Part shown: positions 1 to 5,431 of the stretch, piece by piece
Position numbering within the stretch: position 1 is the stretch's first letter
Layout of the letters: each line of letters begins with the position of its first letter
Assembly (NCBI GenBank): GCA_016194725.1
Contig: JACQAW010000079.1
Coordinates: 1-7,134 of the forward strand
Source: Deltaproteobacteria bacterium
Lineage (GTDB): Bacteria > Bdellovibrionota > UBA1018 > UBA923
DNA length: 7,134 bases
Direction: 5' to 3'
The notes under the pieces: model-generated
What the model was told of the DNA's origin: nothing
Databases searched by the model: none
The model's input: the letters and a program-made list of their open reading frames with translations, nothing else
Translations under genes and position numbers: made by a program

Positions 1-405
1 GTGCTGATCATCGGCGGCTTCAGCCTGATTATCCTTGGTGGACTGCTCGAAAAGCTGCTGGTCCAGGCGCTGGGCCAAAACCAGCTCCTGCTCGCGGCTT
101 TCGCGGTGCTACGCTGGGTATTCATCGTGCTGGCGCTTATCCTGGGCTTGTCCATCACCTACCGCTTCGGCCCAAACGTCAAACACCGTTTCAGATTCGT
201 CACTCCGGGCAACGTCGTTGCCGGACTGCTGCTGATCGGCGCCTCCTGGCTCTTTCGGATATACGTGGACAACTTCGGCAAATACAGCGCCACCTACGGC
301 GGCCTGGGCACCGTCATTGTACTGCTGCTCTGGCTGTACATCACGGGCCTCGTTATTCTGCTGGGGGGGGAAGCCAATGCGTTGCACGAAAAAAAGACAG
401 CTTGA
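1..405 (+). CDS. YihY/BrkB-family inner-membrane protein, C-terminal part (5' truncated by window edge)
   Basis: This is the last 134 residues of a protein that begins before the window; the family is usually about 280-300 residues, so roughly half is missing. It is very hydrophobic, with membrane segments at about residues 1-20, 29-52, 70-89 and 101-124. Two stretches are typical of the YihY/BrkB family (formerly misnamed RNase BN): YRFGPN followed by the basic HRFRFVTPG loop (about 54-70), and YGGLGTVIVLLLWLYITG leading into LLGGEANAL (about 99-128). The family is a polytopic inner-membrane protein whose molecular function is not firmly established; export or transport roles have been proposed. 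The codons for the conserved LGGE motif include a run of eight G (363-370), a place prone to slippage or sequencing error, but the frame stays intact through the stop. The first codon shown, GTG, is internal and not a start. The next gene begins 27 nt downstream. Confidence 0.85.
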   Translation: MLIIGGFSLIILGGLLEKLLVQALGQNQLLLAAFAVLRWVFIVLALILGLSITYRFGPNVKHRFRFVTPGNVVAGLLLIGASWLFRIYVDNFGKYSATYGGLGTVIVLLLWLYITGLVILLGGEANALHEKKTA

Positions 406-432
406 AATATTGCGTTAAGCTAAGCTCAAGCC

Positions 433-1068
433 ATGAAAACACCTCTGGCCCTGTTGCCTGTTTTTCTGATTTGCGCCGTGGCCTTCGCGCAAACGAATGT
501 CGAGTTCGGCAAGCATGCAGACACCGACCGGCCACCGTCGCAAGCCGGCGAGGAAGAGGCCAAGGTCATTGCCGACATCTTCAAGGTCATGAATCCGCAG
601 AAAAATGGCGCAACCAAGCAGGTGGTGACCAACACCAGCAAATTTACTGTAAGGACTTGCCAGATTCCGGTCGAAGCCTGGGTCCGGTTCGTCGTGCTGG
701 GCACGCCGATTCACCAGTCTTTCACCTTCAAGGAAGGCTGCGACATTCAAGGGGTGCTCGACATCACCCGCACGCCGTTTCCGGTCGATCTGCAGCTTCG
801 CAACTATCAGGAATACGTGCGCGTCCGTATGCAAATCCAAATGACCCTGGCTCTGGATCTTGCCACCCAGCAGGCTCAGGTATCCGTAAGAGCCAATGAC
901 GGGATTCTAAGTACTACCATCGAGCCGCGCTCGATGGAATTCAGCGGCGACTATCAGTTTGCCATTGGAATGGACGGCAGAATGGCCGACAACAAGGGCG
1001 GCAAACTAAAAGTAAATCGCCTCAAAGGAAAAGCGGCCGCCATCACCGTGCCGCTCGTTATCGACTGA
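433..1068 (+). CDS. exported protein of unknown function
   Basis: This encodes 211 residues that I do not recognise. The first 19 residues form a clear Sec signal peptide: one Lys at position 2, a hydrophobic core, and an AFA cleavage site before Gln20. The mature protein is predicted to be periplasmic or secreted. It has an acidic, probably helical segment at about 36-52 (GEEEAKVIADIFKVM), then alternating hydrophobic and polar residues suggestive of beta structure from about 68 to 211. Mature cysteines C76 (RTCQIP) and C103 (EGCDIQ) could form one disulfide. No catalytic motif is visible. The ATG at 433 is chosen because it gives the signal peptide; the sequence just upstream (TAAGCTAAGCTCAAGCC) has no good Shine-Dalgarno match. 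A 6-nt gap separates it from the alpha/beta hydrolase gene, suggesting joint transcription. That it is a real, exported protein is quite sure; its function is open. Confidence 0.8.
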   Translation: MKTPLALLPVFLICAVAFAQTNVEFGKHADTDRPPSQAGEEEAKVIADIFKVMNPQKNGATKQVVTNTSKFTVRTCQIPVEAWVRFVVLGTPIHQSFTFKEGCDIQGVLDITRTPFPVDLQLRNYQEYVRVRMQIQMTLALDLATQQAQVSVRANDGILSTTIEPRSMEFSGDYQFAIGMDGRMADNKGGKLKVNRLKGKAAAITVPLVID

Positions 1069-1074
1069 GAGATC

Positions 1075-1989
1075 ATGATGCTGAGCTATGAAACTCTTCT
1101 GAGCCACCTTTCAAATAACGGATTGCGCCTGGCCTGGAACCTGGGTTTTCGCCCGGGCTACTCGCCTACGCGGATGCGAAAAAATTTCGACGCCATGACC
1201 GCGGCTGAAAACTTCGTCTTCAAATCTCTTGATTCCGGTGATGCGCGCATCGAGTCCGCAAACCTGAGCGGAGTGCCCGTCGAAATCATTGAAACGACGC
1301 CGCAGCCCGCCCGTACCATTCTCTATCTGCACGGCGGCGGGTACTTCATGGGAAACGTGCGTGGCTATCGCAAGCGCGGCCTTGACCTGGCCACCCACTG
1401 CAACGCGCGAGTGGTGCTGGTGGAATATCGCCTGGCTCCCGAGCACCCTTTTCCCGCTGGGCTCGATGACGCCGTTGCGGCCTACGGTGCGGCGCTAGAG
1501 CGGTTTCCCAACACCCCGCTCATCGTGGGCGGCGACTCGGCCGGCGGAGGCCTGACGCTGGCGCTTCTGCTGCGGCTGCGCGATGAAAAAAAACGACTGC
1601 CCCCCCGCGCATTTTGTGTTTCGCCTTGGACCGATATGATTGGCACCGGTGCCTCGATGAGAACAAATCACGGCCGGGATGCCTGGCTCACGAAAAAACA
1701 CATCGACACCTGGGCGCCCTGGTACTACGGCAGTCACGAACCGCGCACCCCGTATCTCTCGCCGGTGTTTGGAAACTTTCTGGGCCTGCCGCCGCTGTTG
1801 CTTTTTGTGGGCGATCAGGAGGTGCTGCTCGATGACTCCGTGCGAGTCGCCGAAATTGCGCGAGCTGCGGGTGTACCCGTACAACTCAACATCGGACCGG
1901 GCATGCAACACGACTGGCTACTACTGCTGCCCTGGCTAAAGGAAAGCCAGAAAGCGATGTCCGAGCTGGCTAAATTCGTGGGCAACTGA
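1075..1989 (+). CDS. alpha/beta hydrolase, hormone-sensitive-lipase-like esterase
   Basis: This 304-residue protein has the hallmarks of the alpha/beta hydrolase_3 (bacterial HSL, family IV esterase/lipase) fold. The oxyanion-hole motif HGGG is at 86-89, followed by GYFMG. The nucleophile elbow GDSAGG is at 153-158, with Ser155 as nucleophile. The catalytic His is most likely His279 in QHDW. The acid should lie in the segment GDQEVLLDD (246-254); by alignment with the usual DPLRD motif it could be Glu249, with Asp247 or Asp253 as alternatives. EYRLAPEHPFPAGLDD (117-132) is also typical of the family. There is no signal peptide, so it is probably cytoplasmic. The expected activity is hydrolysis of short- or medium-chain carboxyl esters or lactones; the natural substrate cannot be read from sequence. 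Two ATGs lie in tandem (1075 and 1078); a weak GAGAGA lies just upstream. An A8 run and a C7 run lie at 1586-1606. Confidence 0.93.
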   Translation: MMLSYETLLSHLSNNGLRLAWNLGFRPGYSPTRMRKNFDAMTAAENFVFKSLDSGDARIESANLSGVPVEIIETTPQPARTILYLHGGGYFMGNVRGYRKRGLDLATHCNARVVLVEYRLAPEHPFPAGLDDAVAAYGAALERFPNTPLIVGGDSAGGGLTLALLLRLRDEKKRLPPRAFCVSPWTDMIGTGASMRTNHGRDAWLTKKHIDTWAPWYYGSHEPRTPYLSPVFGNFLGLPPLLLFVGDQEVLLDDSVRVAEIARAAGVPVQLNIGPGMQHDWLLLLPWLKESQKAMSELAKFVGN

Positions 1990-1991
1990 TA

Positions 1992-2008
1992 TTGACTCAT
2001 TGCGTCAA
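1992..2008. promoter_or_regulatory. imperfect 17-bp palindrome, possible operator
   Basis: TTGACTCATTGCGTCAA reads the same on both strands except at the centre and one symmetric pair: TTGACnCA-n-TGnGTCAA. It begins two bases after the hydrolase stop codon and lies 71 nt upstream of the GTG start at 2079. Seven matched pairs around a one-base centre fit a dimeric regulator site better than a terminator, since no T run directly follows the arm. The left arm TTGACT also resembles a -35 element. The regulator is not identifiable from this alone. Confidence 0.4.
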
Positions 2009-2017
2009 TGTTATTTT
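1992..2017 (+). promoter_or_regulatory. possible sigma-70-type promoter for the HExxH protein gene
   Basis: TTGACT at 1992-1997 matches five of six -35 bases. An extended -10-like element, TG-T-TATTTT, lies at 2009-2017. The 14-bp spacer is short, so this would have to rely on the extended -10. The surrounding 1990-2050 segment is clearly AT-richer than the flanking genes, as expected for a promoter. It overlaps the palindrome at 1992-2008, which would suit repression. The call is weak. Confidence 0.28.
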
Positions 2018-2065
2018 TACACGCCACTTAATTAACAAGTTTACTCGTGCTACGACGCGATGCGT

Positions 2066-2071
2066 AGGGGG
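2066..2071 (+). promoter_or_regulatory. ribosome binding site deciding the GTG start at 2079
   Basis: AGGGGG lies seven bases before GTG at 2079 and is the only strong Shine-Dalgarno-like site in the gap. It favours 2079 over the in-frame TTG at 1992, which lies two bases past the preceding stop and has no ribosome binding site. A two-codon ATG-ACG-TGA at 2074-2082 overlaps the GTG but sits too close to AGGGGG to be preferred. Confidence 0.6.
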
Positions 2072-2078
2072 TAATGAC

Positions 2079-2744
2079 GTGAATTTTATATGGGTAACTT
2101 TAGGTCTGTCTGTATTAATTTCCAACCCGGTGCTGGCGGCACCACAGTGCTCCGATCTCGAAGCGCAGTGGAACAGCCACTATGTCAGCGACTTCAAAAT
2201 CGACTGGGATACGAGTAATTTTACCTGTCCCGGCGGCGAAAGCTCGCTGGCGATGGCGTTTTTCGATCTGGCGAACATGACGTTTCGGGCAAACAAAGAT
2301 GGCTATCGTCCTGACTTTTATGCGCTGGTCAAAGGGCTCGTTCGCAAAGTTCATTTCGATCCCGACTGCAAGTACCTGGCTTTGGGCCACCGCGGCCAAG
2401 GAAAAATCACGCTATGCAATCCGTTCTTCAAGGATTCTCGTGAAGACCGTGCGAGCACGCTGGTTCATGAAACCAGGCATTTACAGTCCGGTGACCCGGC
2501 TCACGCGCAATGCGTAGGCGGAAAATATAACGGAAAAGCAGGCGCCTGCGACGACACCTTTTACGATGGCTCGTGGAATGGCAGCGGCTTCAACGCCGAT
2601 ATTTTCTTTTACAGCTGGAACATGAACGGCGCCGAGAAAAACGAGCTCAGCCGCGCGGTCATGCAAAGTGAAATGAATACGATGATTCCCGATCGCTTCA
2701 ACCACATCACGGGTGAGCAGACCAAAAAATGGCGCGGAAACTGA
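2079..2744 (+). CDS. exported cysteine-rich protein with an HExxH zinc-protease-like motif
   Basis: Starting at GTG 2079 gives 221 residues. The first 20-21 residues (NFIWVTLGLSVLISN, then PVLAA) look like a Sec signal peptide cut at VLA-A or LAA-P, although the n-region lacks Lys/Arg. The frame is open back to a TTG at 1992, which would add 29 residues, but the good Shine-Dalgarno site and signal peptide support 2079. The mature protein has six cysteines (C24, C50, C97, C113, C135, C147), compatible with disulfides outside the cytoplasm. The segment TLVHETRHLQ contains HExxH at residues 120-124 (His120, Glu121, His124). It is followed by His132 and Cys135 in DPAHAQC, and by GACDD at 146-149. 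HExxH is the zinc-binding and catalytic motif of zincin metalloproteases; a third ligand is not certain. The whole protein matches no family I can name, so peptidase activity is inferred. It overlaps the next gene by 16 nt. Confidence 0.75.
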   Translation: MNFIWVTLGLSVLISNPVLAAPQCSDLEAQWNSHYVSDFKIDWDTSNFTCPGGESSLAMAFFDLANMTFRANKDGYRPDFYALVKGLVRKVHFDPDCKYLALGHRGQGKITLCNPFFKDSREDRASTLVHETRHLQSGDPAHAQCVGGKYNGKAGACDDTFYDGSWNGSGFNADIFFYSWNMNGAEKNELSRAVMQSEMNTMIPDRFNHITGEQTKKWRGN

Positions 2745-3529
2745 TTTTCGCAGCAGTGCTGCTCGTGCTCGGAGTGACGGCGGCCTTGGTGGCCCGGCAC
2801 TACGGAAACACGGCCGCTTTGGACTCAGTGGCGGCGGGCGCTTCGGCCCTGCCGCCGCAAAGCCCTGACCAAAACTTGCCCATCAAAGCCGCGGTTACCG
2901 GTACCAGGTCGGCAACCGCGCCGAAATCTGTCGCACCCGACCAGATCGCAGCCGTAAAACACGAGTGGAGCGCCATTCGCGCGAAAGCCAGCAGCCTGGC
3001 CGACACCGACCAGGCCGGTTTTCTGCAGCTCGAAGCACAGGCCCGCGCCATCATAAGATCGGATGAAGCCGCTTTAAGTAAAGCTCTGGCGCAAACCATG
3101 CCCGAGCTGGTGGCCGCCAGGCTCGAGGAAAGTTTTTTTACGGTACGCGTGTGGATACGCACGGCTCAGCATCCCACCGATATTTTAAACACGCTGATGA
3201 GCTACGAGCCGCCACGCGATCCACCCAGCACCGACGTACATCATGTGGCCCAGACGCCCTACGTCCACTACGAGCGCATCGAGGCCTTCGGCTTCAAAGA
3301 GCTGCGCAATCAAATTCTCAATGGCGGCCTGAAGCTCGACGCGGCCACGCGCGAGCGCCTGGTCGCCCAGCTCGTGGCGCGCGCCACCACCGAGCAGTCC
3401 CTGGACCTTGCCCTGGAAATGTTCCAGCTGCTGGCGGCGCTGAAAGAGGACGCCTTGATCCGGAAGGCGCTGGCTGGCCATTCCGAGCGCGACCAGCAGA
3501 TTATTCAGTCTGTGCTCTCGGCCCCGTAA
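2729..3529 (+). CDS. membrane-anchored or exported helical protein of unknown function
   Basis: This encodes 266 residues that I do not recognise. The N-terminus (ARK, then LIFAAVLLVLGVTAALVA up to residue 22) is a signal anchor or signal peptide. A low-complexity Ala/Pro/Ser-rich linker follows at about 28-70, and the rest should lie in the periplasm. From about 71 to 125 the sequence is rich in Ala, Glu, Gln and Lys and predicted helical (QIAAVKHEWSAIRAKA and following). About 130-180 includes VWIRTAQHPTDIL and a Pro-rich loop PPRDPPSTDVHH. The last 90 residues are again helical, with repeated Leu/Ala patterns (ERLVAQLVARATTEQSLDLA), loosely like an alpha-solenoid or coiled coil. No enzyme motif is visible and the mature part has no Cys. 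The ATG at 2729 lies inside the previous gene (16-nt overlap), with GGTGAG about 12 nt upstream, so translation is probably coupled. The stop is one base before the GTG of the aceK N-terminal fragment. Confidence 0.75.
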   Translation: MARKLIFAAVLLVLGVTAALVARHYGNTAALDSVAAGASALPPQSPDQNLPIKAAVTGTRSATAPKSVAPDQIAAVKHEWSAIRAKASSLADTDQAGFLQLEAQARAIIRSDEAALSKALAQTMPELVAARLEESFFTVRVWIRTAQHPTDILNTLMSYEPPRDPPSTDVHHVAQTPYVHYERIEAFGFKELRNQILNGGLKLDAATRERLVAQLVARATTEQSLDLALEMFQLLAALKEDALIRKALAGHSERDQQIIQSVLSAP

Positions 3530-3530
3530 T

Positions 3531-4667
3531 GTGTTAAATTTTAAGTCGATGGACATGGATCCGGCAACCGACATCGCCCTGATGATTCTGGCGGGCTTCA
3601 ACAAGCACTATCGAATCTTTCGCGAAACGAATGCGGCGGCTCGCGGGCTCTTTGAACGCAAGGAATGGGAAAAAATCAGGGCCTCCAACCGCCAGCGCAT
3701 CGACATGTACGACTCGCGCGTACTGGAAGCCGTAAAAACGGTGACCCAGGATTTTCCGCACGCGGCCGACGACGAGTCGCTTTGGCCGACGATCAAAAAA
3801 ACGTATATCGCGCTGCTTTACGAGCACCATCAGCCCGAATGCGCCGAAACTTTCTTCAACTCGGTGGCAGCCAAGGTTCTGGACCGCCGCTACCACAGCA
3901 ACCAGTACATCTTCACCCGCCCCGCCGTTTCGGCCGAGCACATCGAGGGCGAGCAGCCCACCTACCGCTGCTACTACCCCATGATCACGGGGCTGCGCCA
4001 CACGCTGTTTGAAATTTTCATGGGATTTCAGCTGGGCGTGCCGCTGGCCAACCCGCGCAAGGACGTGCGCAACGTGCTCGAGGTTTTTCGCAACTGGGCA
4101 CCCATAAACACGGATCGCCCCATGGAGCCAAACTTTCACGTCCAGGTTCTGTCGTCGCTGTTTTACCGCAACAAGGCGGCGTATGCGGTTGGCCGGGTCA
4201 TCAACGGCCATCACCGCGAGCTTTTTGCCATTGCCCTGCGCCACCTGCCCGAGGGCGGGCTTTGCGTGGATGCGCTGATTTACGAGCGTGAGCACCTGGC
4301 CAACCTTTTCTCGGTGGCGCACGCCTACTTCATGGTGGACATGGAGGTGCCGGCCTCGTGGGTGTCGTTCATCCACGCCGCCCTGCCCGAAAAACCCAAG
4401 GCCGAGCTTTACACCGCGGTAGGCCTGCAAAAGCAGGGCAAAACCGATTTTTTTCGCGACCTGCACCAGCACCTCAAGCATTCCGCCGACCAGTTCATCA
4501 TCGCGCCAGGCGTGCGCGGCATGGTGATGGTGGTTTTCACGCTGCCTTCGTTTCCGTTCGTGTTTAAAATGATCCGCGACTCGTTTGAGCCGCCCAAGGA
4601 CACCTCGCGCGAGCAGGTCATGGAAAAATACCGGCTGGTCAAACACTGCGCATTCCCTCGAACTTGA
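3531..4667 (+). CDS. aceK: AceK N-terminal fragment (regulatory domain plus start of kinase domain)
   Basis: This frame of 378 codons holds the regulatory domain and the beginning of the kinase/phosphatase domain of isocitrate dehydrogenase kinase/phosphatase. In bacteria with a glyoxylate bypass, that enzyme phosphorylates and dephosphorylates isocitrate dehydrogenase to divert isocitrate. Recognised conserved stretches are LMILAGFNKHYRIF (17-30), AETFFNSV (105-112), LFYRNKAAYAVG (210-221), AYFMV (265-269), AELYTAVGLQKQGKT (291-305) and QFIIAPGVRGMVMVVFTLP (321-339). The last contains the ATP-binding loop, followed by FVFKMIRD, where Lys346 corresponds to the ATP-contacting Lys336 of the E. 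coli enzyme. Homology ends at YRLVK (367-371); the last seven residues, HCAFPRT, come from the broken junction. The start is uncertain: GTG 3531 lies one base past the previous stop, and ATG 3549 or 3555 also fit; none has a good Shine-Dalgarno site. The stop TGA overlaps the TTG of the second fragment. Confidence 0.82.
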   Translation: MLNFKSMDMDPATDIALMILAGFNKHYRIFRETNAAARGLFERKEWEKIRASNRQRIDMYDSRVLEAVKTVTQDFPHAADDESLWPTIKKTYIALLYEHHQPECAETFFNSVAAKVLDRRYHSNQYIFTRPAVSAEHIEGEQPTYRCYYPMITGLRHTLFEIFMGFQLGVPLANPRKDVRNVLEVFRNWAPINTDRPMEPNFHVQVLSSLFYRNKAAYAVGRVINGHHRELFAIALRHLPEGGLCVDALIYEREHLANLFSVAHAYFMVDMEVPASWVSFIHAALPEKPKAELYTAVGLQKQGKTDFFRDLHQHLKHSADQFIIAPGVRGMVMVVFTLPSFPFVFKMIRDSFEPPKDTSREQVMEKYRLVKHCAFPRT

Positions 4668-5191
4668 AAATCCAGGGCGACCGGGTGGTGATCAAGCACC
4701 TGTATATCGAGCAGCGCATGACGCCGTTGGATATTTATTTTCGCAATGCCTTGAACGCCGGCGATGAAAAGAGGCTGCGCCACGGAGTGCGCGAGTTCGG
4801 CCAGGCCCTGCGCGATCTTTCGGCGGCCAATATTTTTCCGGGCGACCTGCTGCCCAAAAACTTCGGTGTCTCACCTTACGGCCGTGTGCTTTTCTACGAC
4901 TATGACGAAGTTTGCTATCTGACCGAGGTCAACTTTCGGCGTATCCCGGCCGCGCCGTATCCCGAAGACGAAATGCGCGCCGAGCCCTGGTACAACGTAG
5001 GCCCCAATGACGTCTTCCCCGAGGAATTTCCGGCCTTTCTTTTCAATCAGGACACGACCCGCAAGCTGTTCAGCGAAATGCACGCGGATTTACTGACGCC
5101 CGAGTTCTGGGCCGGCATGCAGGAAAAAATAAAAACTGGCGAGGACCTTGATCTCTACCCCTACCCCGAGGAAATCCGTTTCAAGCGCTGA
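4664..5191 (+). CDS. aceK: AceK C-terminal fragment (kinase C-lobe with active-site residues)
   Basis: This 175-codon frame is the C-terminal part of isocitrate dehydrogenase kinase/phosphatase. Conserved stretches are VVIKHLYIEQRMTPL (8-22), AANIFPGDLLPKNFG (54-68), GRVLFYDYDE (73-82), TEVNFRRIP (87-95), YPEDE (99-103), EPWY (107-110), PNDVFPEEF (114-122) and MHADL (139-143). The residues equivalent to E. coli Asp457, Asn462 and Asp475 are Asp61, Asn66 and Asp79, so the catalytic and metal-binding site is intact. Homology extends a few codons upstream of the TTG at 4664 (RIPSN in the same frame), which shows the fragment was once internal to a longer gene. The only start is TTG, in a four-base TTGA overlap with the stop of the first fragment and with no clear ribosome binding site. 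Expression, if any, would be by translational coupling. On its own it lacks the ATP-loop Lys and should be inactive. Confidence 0.78.
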   Translation: MKIQGDRVVIKHLYIEQRMTPLDIYFRNALNAGDEKRLRHGVREFGQALRDLSAANIFPGDLLPKNFGVSPYGRVLFYDYDEVCYLTEVNFRRIPAAPYPEDEMRAEPWYNVGPNDVFPEEFPAFLFNQDTTRKLFSEMHADLLTPEFWAGMQEKIKTGEDLDLYPYPEEIRFKR

Positions 5192-5207
5192 CGGTCATCA
5201 GTTTTCA

Positions 5208-5227
5208 AACAGCACGATCGGGCTGTT
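5208..5227 (+). terminator. hairpin after aceK, possible weak terminator
   Basis: AACAGC (5208-5213) pairs perfectly with GCTGTT (5222-5227) around an eight-base loop that itself contains CGATCG. It lies 17 nt after the aceK stop. There is no T run after the right arm (TTCCTGGG follows), so intrinsic termination would be weak. It could instead be an mRNA-end hairpin or nothing. Confidence 0.3.
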
Positions 5228-5253
5228 CCTGGGCGTAAAGATATAGCCACGCA

Positions 5254-5348
5254 GACACCTCAGCCAGGGTGGCCCCTCAGCCAGAGCCCCGTAAATTTTT
5301 CCGGCCAAAGTGGCCCTGGCCACAAGAGTGACACCTCAATAGCCCCTC
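5254..5348 (+). repeat. short degenerate direct repeats in the leader
   Basis: GACACCTCA occurs at 5254-5262 and again at 5330-5338. Each copy is followed by GCCCCTC, after nine bases (5272-5278) and three bases (5342-5348) respectively. In addition, CCTCAGCCAG occurs twice, 17 bases apart (5258-5267 and 5275-5284). They could be remnants of local duplication or regulator-binding sites; nothing ties them to a known repeat family. Confidence 0.4.
5303..5323. promoter_or_regulatory. overlapping inverted repeats, possible upstream activator site
   Basis: GGCCA-AAG-TGGCC (5303-5315) and GTGGCC-CT-GGCCAC (5310-5323) are both perfect inverted repeats that share the middle arm. Another TGGCCA lies at 5368-5373. 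The pair is centred about 120-140 bp upstream of the -24/-12 promoter, within the range usual for enhancer-binding proteins of sigma-54. As RNA the two hairpins would be mutually exclusive. Role inferred only from position. Confidence 0.35.
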
Positions 5349-5431
5349 GCGCGAGCTGCCGAAAGTGTGGCCAGCCGTTGATTTCACTCAAAAAAACAGC
5401 ACACAACGCTCACAAAATGGTCGGCAAACCG

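Larger units (their letters stand above)
3531..5191 (+). pseudogene. aceK: aceK disrupted by internal deletion and frameshift
   Basis: The two overlapping reading frames here together make one isocitrate dehydrogenase kinase/phosphatase. The N-terminal frame follows AceK to MEKYRLVK (to 4643). Similarity resumes in the -1 frame at about 4652 (IPSNLKIQGDRVVIKHLYIE) and runs to the normal C-terminus. Compared with E. coli AceK as I remember it, about 43 codons lie between those two points, while here there are only 32 nt. The net loss is therefore about 97 nt, which is not a multiple of three and explains the frame change. Total coding length (378+175 residues) plus the gap matches the usual family length of about 580. 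One deletion is the simplest explanation. A sequencing or assembly error, or two cooperating polypeptides, are alternatives. A function as full-length AceK is unlikely. Confidence 0.75.

Noticed and set aside
400..431. Inverted repeat GCTTGA...TCAAGC across the first gap
   Set aside because: Only six pairs with a 20-base loop and no T run; too weak for a terminator call.
402..899. A 165-codon open plus-strand frame overlapping the exported protein gene
   Set aside because: The product is Arg/Ser/His-rich without hydrophobic pattern; the overlapping frame from 433 has a proper signal peptide.
1642..1653. Perfect 12-bp palindrome GGCACCGGTGCC preceded by T, giving TGGCAC like a -24 element
   Set aside because: It lies inside the esterase coding frame and has no GC at the required ten-base spacing context with TTGC; most likely codon-driven chance.
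2074..2082. Two-codon ATG-ACG-TGA overlapping the GTG start
   Set aside because: Only two bases from the Shine-Dalgarno site, so unlikely to be initiated; probably accidental.
3534..4646. A 370-codon open frame on the minus strand opposite aceK
   Set aside because: It mirrors the third-base GC bias of the aceK frame, has a low-complexity His/Arg/Val-rich product and no motif, while the plus strand is clearly AceK.
4620..4670. Programmed -1 ribosomal frameshift joining the AceK frames
   Set aside because: No correctly phased slippery heptamer was found, and about 32 codons of conserved sequence are missing as well, which frameshifting would not explain.
5188..5205. CTGA-CGGTCA-TCAG followed by TTTT at the aceK stop, as a terminator
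   Set aside because: Four-base stem with only two G-C pairs and four T; too weak to support termination.
5378..5406. TTGATT with a 17-base spacer as a sigma-70 promoter for the synthetase
   Set aside because: The -10 position reads ACACAA, a poor match; the sigma-54-like site downstream is better.
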